From: an uncultured Clostridia bacterium
GTDB lineage: Bacteria > Bacillota > Clostridia > UBA1381
DNA: 64,000 nucleotides
Assembly: GCA_947624485.1 (NCBI GenBank)
Contig: CANQKM010000002.1
Coordinates: 62,001 to 126,000 of the forward strand
Reading direction: 5' to 3'
The position numbers were made by a program, and so were the translations under genes. The notes under the pieces were generated by a model that saw nothing but the letters and a program-made list of their open reading frames with translations, made no database searches and was not told the DNA's origin. The number at the start of each line of letters is the position of its first letter. The stretch's first letter is position 1. Positions 13,435 through 21,770 of the stretch are shown one piece after another.

Positions 13435-14445
13435 TTGAGTTATGATATATGGAATAGACGATATACTGGTAGTAAGTATAAATTAGCAGAATGGATCGTC
13501 AGTCTTATAAATAAGAATTGCGTCGGTAATTCGTTTTGTGATATATTTGCCGGTACAGGCATAATAGCATATTCTATGATGCACAGCGTAGATAGCGTAT
13601 GTATAAATGATTTTCTATTCTCAAATGATGTAATATATAGGGCTTTTTTTGAAGACGCTTCATATGATGCTGCAAAGCTTGAAAGCATAAAAGAATACTA
13701 TCTCAAGAAAGACGCTGAAAACTTATCTGATAACTATTGCTCTAAATGGTATGGCGGTAAATTTTTTTCCCATAATGATGCAAAAATTATCGGGTATATA
13801 AGAGATAACATTGACTCATTAAGACACGAAATTAATGAAAAAGAAAGGAACATTTTGATATCATCACTTTTGTATTCGGCGGATAAATCAGCTAACACAG
13901 TTGGTCATTATGACGCATATATAAAAGGGAAAGAAATTAAAAATAGATTTACATTTGATTTAATAAAACCGTATAATACAAAAGGAAAAAGAATTATAAT
14001 AAGTCGAAATGATGCGAATGAATACGCAAAAAAGCTGAAGTGCGATATAGTATATATTGATCCTCCTTATAATTCACGGCAATACAGTAGATTTTATCAT
14101 GTCTTGGAGAATATAACTTCTTGGAATAAACCGAATTTATATGGGGAGGCATTAAAGCCGAAACCTGAAAATATGAGTGAATATTGCCGCAGCAATGCCC
14201 CAGTGGCATTCAAAAATCTCATAGATACTTTGGATTGTCAGTATATTGTTGTTTCATACAATAACACATACAAATCCAAAAGCTCCTCTTCAAGGAATAA
14301 AATAACTCTTGAAGAATTAAAAAATATATTAGAAAACAAGGGTACAGTGATGGTATTCAGTAAACCTCATCAGTATTTTAATGCAGGGAAAACTGATTTC
14401 ACTGACCATAAAGAATATGTATTTATTGTAAAAGTTGGTGATTAA
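13435..14445 (+). CDS. Adenine-specific DNA methyltransferase (strand 1)
   Basis: 336-residue D12-class N6-adenine methyltransferase. FCDIFAGTGIIAYSM (about residues 34-48) is the SAM-binding motif I, and DIVYIDPPYNSRQYSRFYHV (about residue 205) is the catalytic DPPY motif, in the NSRQYS form seen in FokI-type methylases. It starts at a TTG with TAGGAG 8 bases upstream; no ATG is available nearby. It is followed after one base by a second, different adenine methylase. Two methylases are needed when the recognition site is asymmetric, each protecting one strand, which fits the type IIS nuclease downstream. Confidence 0.85.
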   Translation: MSYDIWNRRYTGSKYKLAEWIVSLINKNCVGNSFCDIFAGTGIIAYSMMHSVDSVCINDFLFSNDVIYRAFFEDASYDAAKLESIKEYYLKKDAENLSDNYCSKWYGGKFFSHNDAKIIGYIRDNIDSLRHEINEKERNILISSLLYSADKSANTVGHYDAYIKGKEIKNRFTFDLIKPYNTKGKRIIISRNDANEYAKKLKCDIVYIDPPYNSRQYSRFYHVLENITSWNKPNLYGEALKPKPENMSEYCRSNAPVAFKNLIDTLDCQYIVVSYNNTYKSKSSSSRNKITLEELKNILENKGTVMVFSKPHQYFNAGKTDFTDHKEYVFIVKVGD

Positions 14446-14446
14446 A

Positions 14447-15361
14447 ATGATTGCAAAAGTAAAAGAAACGCTTAATCGTTCCCCATTTTTTTATGTTGGT
14501 GATAAATTTAAACTTTTGCCGCAGCTTAAAGATAATTTTCCAGATAATATAAATAGATTTATAGAACCATTCTGTGGAGGGGGAAGTGTGTTTCTTAATG
14601 TTGATGCAAATGAGTATTTGTTAAATGATATTGACACATATATGATACAACTTCACAAATTCCTACTCTCATACAGCGACAATCAGCAAGATTTTTGGGA
14701 TGAATTAGAAAAAAACATCGAAAAATATAATTTGTCTGCAACATTTATGGGTAGAGATGTTCCTAAAGAAACAAGGAAGGAATTTGTTAAAACATACTTT
14801 GCAAAGTATAATAAAGAATCATATATAAAATTAAGAACCGATTTTAATCAAAACAAAGAAAATATGATGCTTCTGTATATGCTACTCATATATGGTTTCA
14901 ATAGGATGTTAAGATTTAACGCCAATGGTGATTTTAATTTACCTGTTGGTAATGTGGATTTCAACAAAAATGTTGTCAATGCGCTTAATGCTTATTTTGA
15001 CTATGTAAAGGACAGAGATATTCAATTCTTTAATATGGATTATCAAGATTTTATCAATAAAATAGAACCTACAAAGAATGATTTTATCTATTTAGATCCA
15101 CCATATCTTATCACTTTTAGTGAGTATAACAAGTTGTGGGATGAGGACAGCGAAATGCGCTTGATACACTTCCTTGATGAAATAGATGAGCGTGGGATCC
15201 GCTTTGCCGTTTCAAACATTCTTTGGCACAGAACAAGATATAACGGAACATTTAATGAGTGGGCGCAACAGTATAATATTGTTCGAATACAGAGTAACTA
15301 TATAAGCTATCATGATAATACTGAAAAAGATTCTTATGAAGTTTTAGTGAAAAACTATTAA
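14447..15361 (+). CDS. Dam-like adenine DNA methyltransferase (strand 2)
   Basis: 304 residues, Dam/DpnM branch of the D12 class. FYVGDKFKLLPQLKDNFPDN leads into FIEPFCGGGSVFLNV (motif I, about residues 38-52), and DFIYLDPPYLITFSEYNKLW is the catalytic DPPY region (about residue 208). Dam-like enzymes methylate A in GATC-containing sites, consistent with a GGATC target for the adjacent AlwI-like nuclease. The ATG one base after the previous stop, with GGTGAT as SD, was chosen over upstream TTG/GTG codons. Confidence 0.88.
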   Translation: MIAKVKETLNRSPFFYVGDKFKLLPQLKDNFPDNINRFIEPFCGGGSVFLNVDANEYLLNDIDTYMIQLHKFLLSYSDNQQDFWDELEKNIEKYNLSATFMGRDVPKETRKEFVKTYFAKYNKESYIKLRTDFNQNKENMMLLYMLLIYGFNRMLRFNANGDFNLPVGNVDFNKNVVNALNAYFDYVKDRDIQFFNMDYQDFINKIEPTKNDFIYLDPPYLITFSEYNKLWDEDSEMRLIHFLDEIDERGIRFAVSNILWHRTRYNGTFNEWAQQYNIVRIQSNYISYHDNTEKDSYEVLVKNY

Positions 15362-15373
15362 GGTGGTGTTAGT

Positions 15374-16942
15374 ATGGCAGGAACACGGAATGCAGAATAT
15401 AAGCCGTTGTCATTTTCAACAACGATGAGAAATCCGGAAAGAATTGTTGATTTCTTGAATTGTATATTGCCTTATGAGGGACAACTTTTAAGTAATAGTG
15501 TAATTAACCAAGTGGCAATCAATCTTATTAGAAGGAAATTATATTGCCCTGTTTATATTAACCGGACACAAAGACTAAAGGATATATTAGGTAGTGATGA
15601 ATATTTTGATATATCTAATGTCCAAGAGATAATGGAAAACAGCCCACAAGATCATAAAGAAGCCGGATTTGAAAAAGGCTGGCCGTCAAGATTTGATACT
15701 TGGTATAAACTACCCATGGAGTTTGGCTTCATATATTATGAAATGAACAAACCCATTGAGATTTCAACAACAGGACATATGCTGATTGATGCATTAAATG
15801 AAACACCTAAAAATGATGAAAAAATAAGGAATGTGTTTCTTAATGCCTTGATGAAGTATCAAACAAATAATCCATTTCGCAAAAATGCTAACGCAAACGC
15901 TCCGCTTTCGTTATTATTGAAAGTGATAAGATTGTTAAAAGGTGATAATGATGAAAATAATGCCGGAATATTCAGAAAAGAACTTTCGCTTTTAATATGT
16001 TGGCCGGATAATGATGCTGTATCGTTATATAATAAAATTAAAGAAATCCGGGGAATGCACGGATATAATTACGGTGATGAAATAATTTATGAAACGTGTT
16101 TGCAAATTCTGAATGCCACAGATGACCAAAGGAATAGATTTAAAATGAATCAAATAACCGGTGAAGCGGTTGATGAATTTATACGCAAAATGCGTATTAC
16201 GGGTATAGTATCTTTGCGCGGGAACGGTAGGTTTTTGGACTTCAATTCTTTTGAATTGGATAAAATTAATTACATAATAGAAAATTATTCTGCTTATGAC
16301 ACATATACGGAAAAATATAATTATTTCAAGTATATGGGAGAGATTGACAGTAATATACTGACAGTTAACGAAGTGGAAAAGGCTGCAATTGATGATGTTA
16401 AGATTAAAACATTAAATCAATGGGCAAATGATTATAGCAAAGAGGATATTATAAAAGAATTACATATAGTTTGCAAAAAAACAGAGAGTAAAAATGATAT
16501 ACTTAAAATTATTGACAAGCCGACAAGATTGGAGTTCTTGACAAGCATAGCTTTAAAGCAAAACTTTGAAGATTTAGAGGTGTATCCAAATTATCATGTT
16601 GATGATGAGGGTCTGCCAACATTTACTGCTTCTGGAGGGATGGCTGACATTGAATGTTTTGATACGAATTGCAACTCTCTTGTTGAAGTTACACTTATGC
16701 GTTCAAAAAATCAAGCCACAAATGAAGTTCCAGCAATAACGCGGCATTTGCAAGAGGCTATTAGCAAATATCCAGATAAAATTGTATTTACTATGCTGGT
16801 AGCACCTTCAATTCATGCTGATACAGTATATATGACTGAATTTTCAAAAAGTCATTATCATGTAGATATTTTGCCGCTAACTATCATTGAGTTTATAGAC
16901 CAAATTGTTTCTAAAGAAAGTATAGGGGAAATGCTGGAATGA
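15374..16942 (+). CDS. AlwI-family type IIS restriction endonuclease
   Basis: 522 residues. The N-terminus, KPLSFSTTMRNPERIVDFLN, is the signature opening of the AlwI family of type IIS nucleases (AlwI itself recognises GGATC and cuts outside the site). The likely PD-(D/E)xK-type cleavage domain is C-terminal: GGMADIECFD followed by LVEVTLMRSKNQ at about residues 415-445. Middle residues carry helical DNA-recognition segments. AGGTGGTG lies just before the ATG, 12 bases after the second methylase. Together with the controller and two methylases it forms a complete system. Specificity is inferred from family only. Confidence 0.85.
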   Translation: MAGTRNAEYKPLSFSTTMRNPERIVDFLNCILPYEGQLLSNSVINQVAINLIRRKLYCPVYINRTQRLKDILGSDEYFDISNVQEIMENSPQDHKEAGFEKGWPSRFDTWYKLPMEFGFIYYEMNKPIEISTTGHMLIDALNETPKNDEKIRNVFLNALMKYQTNNPFRKNANANAPLSLLLKVIRLLKGDNDENNAGIFRKELSLLICWPDNDAVSLYNKIKEIRGMHGYNYGDEIIYETCLQILNATDDQRNRFKMNQITGEAVDEFIRKMRITGIVSLRGNGRFLDFNSFELDKINYIIENYSAYDTYTEKYNYFKYMGEIDSNILTVNEVEKAAIDDVKIKTLNQWANDYSKEDIIKELHIVCKKTESKNDILKIIDKPTRLEFLTSIALKQNFEDLEVYPNYHVDDEGLPTFTASGGMADIECFDTNCNSLVEVTLMRSKNQATNEVPAITRHLQEAISKYPDKIVFTMLVAPSIHADTVYMTEFSKSHYHVDILPLTIIEFIDQIVSKESIGEMLE

Positions 16943-17135
16943 GATAAATCTCATGTTAATCAGATCAAAAGAAAAATGATGATATTGAACAAGTTCAAAA
17001 TTATGACAATGGTAATGATATTATGCTGGAAATTCAAGTTCTGTGTATTTAGATAATAGAACTAAATTAAGCAGTCTTTTGCCTTAGAGGGGGTACTGCT
17101 CATAATATACGATTTTGTTGAGAGCAATAAATCAC

Positions 17136-17164
17136 TTGATTTTTTTGCAAGATTGTGGTATTAT
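17136..17164 (+). promoter_or_regulatory. Promoter of the DUF4145-like two-gene unit
   Basis: TTGATT, 17-bp spacer, TATTAT, about 38 bases before the ATG. The preceding gap (16943-17135) holds an AGCAGT/ACTGCT hairpin near 17072-17095 and no gene. Confidence 0.55.
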
Positions 17165-17201
17165 TAGAATATAATCGAAATAAACATAAGGATGACAAAT
17201 A

Positions 17202-17942
17202 ATGGAAATTATTAAATTTATTAATTCAACAGACTTAAATAATAAGAATGAAATTACCCGCTCCAAGCTACTGTGTTTTTATCATTATAAAGAAACTGGC
17301 GAAAAACGGTTTTCAATGTCTCTAATTTCCAATCTTTTGATTCAAAGCGGTTTTAATGCTCCGAATACATCTAGACTAAAGCAGCGACTTGTTAAAGGTA
17401 GAGATAAAGCCTTTATAGAATCAAAAAACGGAACGCCAACGCTTGAGTTTATACCAGTTATTTTACAAAGTATGGATAAAGATATTGGAAATTTGTGGGA
17501 AGATAGCGTGACGATTGTTTCAAATAGTGCATTAATTGATGAAGAGAAATTTTGCAACAAGAGAAATTATTTGGATAAATTAATATATCAAATAAATCAT
17601 TCTTATGAAAATAATTGTTATGATGCAACCGCAGTACTAATGAGAAGATTATTTGAAGTGTTATTAGTGCTATCATACCAGAATATGGGTATTGATAATG
17701 AGATAAAAGATTCCTCTGGCAAAGGATATGTAATGCTTGAAAGCATTGTTGGTAATGCAAAGAACAATCAAACATTGAAACTATCAAGAATAAAGAACGA
17801 ATTTGATTCTTTCCGTATGGTTGGCAATTTCTCTGCACATAACATTACATATACAGCCGGGAAAAAAGATATAGATAATATTAAACTTAATTATCGGGTA
17901 ATGCTTGAAGAACTATATAATAAAGCGGGGTTAATAATATAA
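17202..17942 (+). CDS. DUF4145/HEPN-like protein with N-terminal winged-helix-like region
   Basis: 246 residues. The N-terminal 90 residues (SMSLISNLLIQSGFNAPNTS, then RLKQRLVKGRD) look like a small DNA-binding or adaptor fold. The C-terminal half (SYENNCYDATAVLMRRLFEV to RMVGNFSAHN) resembles DUF4145, a helical HEPN-related domain in which R...N..AH corresponds to the HEPN active or nucleotide-binding segment. HEPN proteins are frequent RNase effectors in defence and toxin systems. Its stop overlaps the next start (TAATG), so the two proteins are made together. It sits with R-M genes inside the element. Function is inference. Confidence 0.55.
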   Translation: MEIIKFINSTDLNNKNEITRSKLLCFYHYKETGEKRFSMSLISNLLIQSGFNAPNTSRLKQRLVKGRDKAFIESKNGTPTLEFIPVILQSMDKDIGNLWEDSVTIVSNSALIDEEKFCNKRNYLDKLIYQINHSYENNCYDATAVLMRRLFEVLLVLSYQNMGIDNEIKDSSGKGYVMLESIVGNAKNNQTLKLSRIKNEFDSFRMVGNFSAHNITYTAGKKDIDNIKLNYRVMLEELYNKAGLII

Positions 17943-18904
17943 TGGGAGAAAAGAAAGAAATTCGCGTAAAATTTGAAATTGGTGATATAAAGTTTGAGGC
18001 AGAAGGCTCTGCCGACTTGGTTGAAAGAGAACGTAGTATTTTTAATAATACACTTCTGCCGGCAGCAATAGAGGCAATTGTTCGTACTCGTGGCATTGCC
18101 CAAAATACGCAGCATCCGGACTCATTAGAAGCATCAGCTCAACCAGTTATTGCAGCCCCTGTAAACGCACCAACATTATCTGAACAAACCGATATAGCAT
18201 TGACTGAAGATTTTTCTCGCATAAGTTTAGCATCTTTCGTTAATGCTAAAGGTGCAAATGAGCATTATGATTTTATTATCTGTGCAGTGTATTATAATGA
18301 AAAGCGAAATGGGATTTCCACCTTTTCTTCAGCTACATTAAAAGAATTATATTCGGATGCAAAAAGACCATTGCCAGGGAATCTGAGCATGTCTTTAAGT
18401 GAGCTGGTAAAAAAAGGGCTTATTATGGAAGACTTTTCAGCTAAAGGCGCAAGCCCTAAAGTTTATATTTTGACTTCAGAGGGTGAGAACGCTGTTATTA
18501 AAATGCAGCCAACAGCGTCAAAAGAAAAGAAAACCACATCCAAAACTCGCAAACAACGTCAAAAAACTGAATCATTATATGCTCAAATTAGTTGTGATGA
18601 ATTGAATTTAAGCAAATATCCTGAAGTGAAACTGCTTAAAAGCTTCAAAGAGAAAATGATGCTTATCCTTTACATTGTCACCAATGAAGGGAAAGGCGAA
18701 TGGTTTACAATGGCAGATGTTATTTTCCTTATGACAGATATTTTTGGCGAAGCAGCCACTAGCAGTCAAGTTAATGGTGTGTTTAGAAGAGAAAAAAGAT
18801 GGTTTAAATCTGAAAACATTGACGGAAATAATAAATTAGTACATAGGAAGCTACTGAATGAAGGAAAATCCTATGCTCAATCTTTAGGTATTGCTATCGA
18901 ATAA
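17942..18904 (+). CDS. Uncharacterised partner protein with winged-helix segments
   Basis: 320 residues, not assigned to a family. It opens with a beta-rich segment (IRVKFEIGDIKFEAEGSADL) ending in a helix VERERSIFNNTLLPAAIEAI, then an Ala/Pro-rich linker (about 60-85). Two later segments look like winged helices: GISTFSSATLKELYSD with a PKVYILTSEGENAV wing (about 118-180), and EWFTMADVIFLMTDIF (about 258-273). A basic linker SKEKKTTSKTRKQRQKTE separates them. It overlaps the DUF4145 gene by one base and ends two bases before the right arm-type repeats of the element. A DNA-associated regulator or sensor is plausible. Confidence 0.5.
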   Translation: MGEKKEIRVKFEIGDIKFEAEGSADLVERERSIFNNTLLPAAIEAIVRTRGIAQNTQHPDSLEASAQPVIAAPVNAPTLSEQTDIALTEDFSRISLASFVNAKGANEHYDFIICAVYYNEKRNGISTFSSATLKELYSDAKRPLPGNLSMSLSELVKKGLIMEDFSAKGASPKVYILTSEGENAVIKMQPTASKEKKTTSKTRKQRQKTESLYAQISCDELNLSKYPEVKLLKSFKEKMMLILYIVTNEGKGEWFTMADVIFLMTDIFGEAATSSQVNGVFRREKRWFKSENIDGNNKLVHRKLLNEGKSYAQSLGIAIE

Positions 18905-18906
18905 CA

Positions 18907-18928
18907 TGGCAACAATATGGCAACAAAA
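18907..18928 (+). repeat. Tandem 11-bp integrase arm-type site (right)
   Basis: TGGCAACAATA followed by TGGCAACAAAA, ending 98 bases before the right core. Confidence 0.65.
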
Positions 18929-19025
18929 AATCAGACAGCTCAAAAATAATGAATAATACAGGCAGTACAAACACTCCAAGACAAATCACCCATACAAAAT
19001 AGTTTAAGTGCGATTTGTCAGGAGC

Positions 19026-19047
19026 GAGTGGGAATGATATTCTACTC
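19026..19047 (+). other. Attachment core of guaA type (right end of the element)
   Basis: Begins GAGTGGGAAT and ends ACTC at the same offset as the left core; GAG TGG GAA is followed by TGA. The following sequence is a different junction from the left copy, as expected for an element end. Confidence 0.6.
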
Positions 19048-19411
19048 ATACGAAAAAATCAAGTAATTATGCGTTTTTTCGGATTCACAAACGGTCTTTT
19101 GATAACAATTGGACAACACTCGATACATATAAAAGACCTTACTGATAGTAAAGCATCGGTGAACAGAACCGGTAAAACGGACAATAAAAAAGAGAAGGTC
19201 ACCGCAGACTTACAGCTCCACGGTGACCAAGGCTTTCAGTATACTTCATATGCGTACTTTAATATGACTACATCATCCCAACATAACACAGTCAATGTCA
19301 ATACGCAGAAATCCATATAATAATGCGATGGCAGAGAAATTTTCTCCATAGCCACTCTTTTTTGTACTGTCCGTATATTCTGGTACAGTTCAATGACAGC
19401 CTCTGTTCAAC
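19048..19411. other. Intergenic region right of the attachment core
   Basis: No supported gene. Small rightward frames here lack SD sequences and family resemblance. It contains the minus-strand terminator at 19186-19228. Confidence 0.4.
19186..19228 (-). terminator. Terminator of the nine-gene operon
   Basis: GGTCACCG pairs with CGGTGACC (8 bp, 16-base loop). On the minus strand it is followed by TTCTCTTTTTTATT. Confidence 0.6.
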
Positions 19412-20728
19412 TTATTTTTCAGACAACTCATCCAATTTTTTCTGCATTTTTTCTTTTAAGACATTTTTTTGCTCTTCGGTAAGCGGTGCTTTAACGGCTG
19501 AAACAGTGTTATCCTTTGCTGTGGATAAATCCGTTATTTCTTTTTCAACCTTAGAGCATGCTTTTATAAAATCATTCTGCTCTACATAGTCTCTTGATTC
19601 CATTGCGGCGTTTACACATGCCGAAACAACAGCTTTGCGTATTTCTCTGCCGCAGAATTTGTAATTATCCGCCAGCGTTTGCGTATCTACATCTGCCGCC
19701 AACGGGATGCGGATATTATCACCCTTGATATGTACGTCCCATATTTTTTTCCGGCTTTTTGCATCGGGCTCGGTAAATTGTATGCTTATTAAACGTGTAA
19801 GAAATGCCTGATCGTAATTTATAACAAGGTTAGTCGCGAATATGACAATGCCCTTAAAACGCTCAAGACTAATTAAAAGCTGGCTTCTCATAGAATTGAT
19901 TGCCTGCGCGGAACCGTCTGAAACGTTTGTTAATCGCTTGGACAGCAGAGAATCGGACTCATCGATAAAAAGAACTGCATCTTCACGTTCTGCCGCGCGG
20001 AAAATTGCCTTGACCATTTTTGGACCTTCGCCATGGAATTTACTTTCTATATCAGCGTATGTGGCGCAAAGTATTTTTTTGCCCAGCATTTTTGCGACAG
20101 CCTCCGCGGCCATAGATTTTCCGGTGCCCGGGGGACCGTAAAAACTGAGCGCCGACGTCGCCTGAGGAACAATAGCTCTTAATCCCCAATCATCAAACAC
20201 CTTCCGCTCAACCTTAATTATACCTACAACTTCCTCTATTTGCTTCTTTACACTTTCCGGGAGTATTACCTGCTCAAATGAATATCGCGGCTCTTCCGCG
20301 TGGTAATTATAGGATAATCGTTCGTAATCATATTCGCTGCTTGCCGCCCGGGTATTTTCGGATTTGGGTTCATTATTACCTGCGCCTTTGCCGTCACCGG
20401 CGATATTGCCGGATTTCATCGGATTAAAAGTCGGATTAAAAGCCGCATAATTCATTTTAACGGTTATATTTTCAGCCGGGATACCAACGAAGGTATTCTT
20501 TATAATGTCGATTATGCAGTTCCGTATATCAAGTTCATAGCCCTCATACTTAGGCGTTCCCATCACATACACCTCACAGGCGCCAATGTTCGGTTTTACA
20601 GTTATTTCAACGTCTGTACTGCCGTAATATTTTTTTAATGCAGACGTCAGAGCTGATTTTACTGCACGCTGCTGTTCCGATCCTGCAAATTTTTGCATTG
20701 TCTCTGAAATACAAATATATACTTTCAT
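19412..20728 (-). CDS. AAA+ ATPase, last gene of the TerB-HNH-AAA operon
   Basis: 438 residues. Residues 1-100 form an uncharacterised alpha/beta domain (MKVYICISETMQKFAGSEQQ start), followed by a Gly/Asn-rich linker (about 100-140). The AAA+ module of the FtsH/spastin/katanin class begins with FEQVILPES, then Walker A GPPGTGKS (198-205), Walker B LFIDE (253-257), sensor-1 IFATN and a C-terminal helical lid with FCGREIRKAV. A helical tail rich in Lys/Glu ends the protein. No protease domain is fused, so it is a remodelling or unfolding ATPase, perhaps acting on the membrane proteins encoded beside it. Its gene is adjacent (no gap) to the small membrane protein upstream. Confidence 0.85.
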   Translation of the reverse strand: MKVYICISETMQKFAGSEQQRAVKSALTSALKKYYGSTDVEITVKPNIGACEVYVMGTPKYEGYELDIRNCIIDIIKNTFVGIPAENITVKMNYAAFNPTFNPMKSGNIAGDGKGAGNNEPKSENTRAASSEYDYERLSYNYHAEEPRYSFEQVILPESVKKQIEEVVGIIKVERKVFDDWGLRAIVPQATSALSFYGPPGTGKSMAAEAVAKMLGKKILCATYADIESKFHGEGPKMVKAIFRAAEREDAVLFIDESDSLLSKRLTNVSDGSAQAINSMRSQLLISLERFKGIVIFATNLVINYDQAFLTRLISIQFTEPDAKSRKKIWDVHIKGDNIRIPLAADVDTQTLADNYKFCGREIRKAVVSACVNAAMESRDYVEQNDFIKACSKVEKEITDLSTAKDNTVSAVKAPLTEEQKNVLKEKMQKKLDELSEK

Positions 20729-21082
20729 TTATCCCTCCACTACAACCATGCCTTGACTGCCCAGAAGCCTTTTCACGTCCTCATCCAAATAGTCATTTGT
20801 ATCTTGTATTACTTCTACGTTGTCAATTTTATTATTATTGTCAACTTCAACCATGACATGTGAATACCCCTCATTAACGAGATTGTCAAGAGCATCTACG
20901 GATACTCTGTTTTCACATTTATCAATAAGCTCCTCAAGATCGGCAACTGCCACCTTCTTTACTCTTTTTGCCGCGAGCTTTTCCTTAATTTTATTTTTTA
21001 ACCATCTGAATGTCAGACTGACAGCATATGTAATAATTGCGCCTATGGTTATTAAGCCGACTATTGTTAAAAATAATCCCAT
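20729..21082 (-). CDS. Single-pass membrane protein, paralogue A
   Basis: 117 residues. One N-terminal membrane helix (about residues 4-26, LFLTIVGLITIGAIITYAVS), then a basic stretch RWLKNKIKEKLAAKR, then a soluble domain ending LLGSQGMVVVEG. The soluble tail aligns by eye with those of two other proteins of this operon (at 21520-21768 and 21771-22196): all have L/V-I/V..D..N.(K)...(L)..D.. and a hydrophobic end. The basic residues after the helix predict a cytoplasmic soluble domain. Function unknown. Confidence 0.75.
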   Translation of the reverse strand: MGLFLTIVGLITIGAIITYAVSLTFRWLKNKIKEKLAAKRVKKVAVADLEELIDKCENRVSVDALDNLVNEGYSHVMVEVDNNNKIDNVEVIQDTNDYLDEDVKRLLGSQGMVVVEG

Positions 21083-21103
21083 AATATTACCTCCTGTAAT
21101 GTA

Positions 21104-21502
21104 TTATTGCTTATCCGTTACGATTTTAGTTTCCGCGCCGTTCATAAGGGAAACCAATTGATTGTCTATGGTTCTTGTATGTACTATACGGCTGAGCGTA
21201 TCTGCATCTTCGGTTTCGATAGGTTTATTATTTTTATCAAGCATAGCCTGAATAATAATCAGCTTATCATTTTCGCTCTGCGGATCATAATTTTTCTTTA
21301 CCGAAATTATAAAACCCGCCACATCAGAGTTCTTGCCTTTACATTCCTTATAAAACGCAAGACATTCTTCCAATGTAAAAATTTCCTTGTAGCCTTTTAT
21401 ATACATATACTGAGCCGCAGCATCTGTAAATTCGTCCGTCAGCTTCGACAGCTTTCCAAGGAGCTTGTCCCCAAACGTTCTGTTATCATTGTTTGAAGTC
21501 AT
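21104..21502 (-). CDS. Uncharacterised helical cytosolic protein
   Basis: 132 residues without signal or membrane helix. FGDKLLGKLSKLTDEFTDAA is amphipathic helix; later LIIIQAMLDKNNKPIETEDA and a C-terminal TIDNQLVSLMNGAETKI. No recognised family. Encoded between two paralogous membrane proteins in a contiguous operon with short gaps, so it is probably a stoichiometric component of the same complex. Confidence 0.7.
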   Translation of the reverse strand: MTSNNDNRTFGDKLLGKLSKLTDEFTDAAAQYMYIKGYKEIFTLEECLAFYKECKGKNSDVAGFIISVKKNYDPQSENDKLIIIQAMLDKNNKPIETEDADTLSRIVHTRTIDNQLVSLMNGAETKIVTDKQ

Positions 21503-21519
21503 TGTATACGCCTCCCTTT

Positions 21520-21768
21520 TTATATTCTTATAATATCGTATTCATCCAAATCATCTGACACATCATCGCCGCGGATTTCCATCGTTTGATCGCTGTAGAG
21601 ATCCGACAATTTAACGGTGTTAGTGCAAGAGTCTATTTCAGTAACCAGCATCTCTTTAAGGTTTTTGTTCTGCATTTGTTCTCTTATGCGCATTTTGGTT
21701 ACTGTTCCGCTGATTACAATAACGCCTACCGCAACCGTGGCAAGACCTAACAAAATCCATCCTAACAT
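21520..21768 (-). CDS. Single-pass membrane protein, paralogue B
   Basis: 82 residues. An N-terminal membrane helix (MLGWILLGLATVAVGVIVIS) is followed by charged sequence, then a short soluble domain MLVTEIDSCTNTVKLSDLYS and the tail DDLDEYDIIRI. It looks like a shorter relative of the proteins at 20729-21082 and 21771-22196. It starts 2 bases downstream of the end of the larger paralogue's gene, indicating tight coupling. Confidence 0.7.
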   Translation of the reverse strand: MLGWILLGLATVAVGVIVISGTVTKMRIREQMQNKNLKEMLVTEIDSCTNTVKLSDLYSDQTMEIRGDDVSDDLDEYDIIRI

Positions 21769-21770
21769 AA

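Larger units (their letters stand above)
9589..19047. mobile_element. Degraded integrative mobilizable element with R-M and HEPN-like cargo
   Basis: Bounded by guaA-type cores at 9589 and 19026, with paired 11-bp arm repeats just inside both ends (9659 and 18907). It contains an XRE repressor, an excisionase-like gene, an integrase cut to its N-terminal domain, a truncated MobC-like gene, an oriT-like hairpin field, a MobV relaxase and two cargo modules (AlwI-type restriction-modification and a DUF4145 pair). With only the DNA-binding part of the integrase left, it cannot excise by itself. Mobilisation in trans is conceivable. Confidence 0.6.

Noticed and set aside
19015-19320. Open frame of 101 codons across the right attachment core
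   Set aside because: No SD or recognisable domain; it spans the core and non-coding flank.
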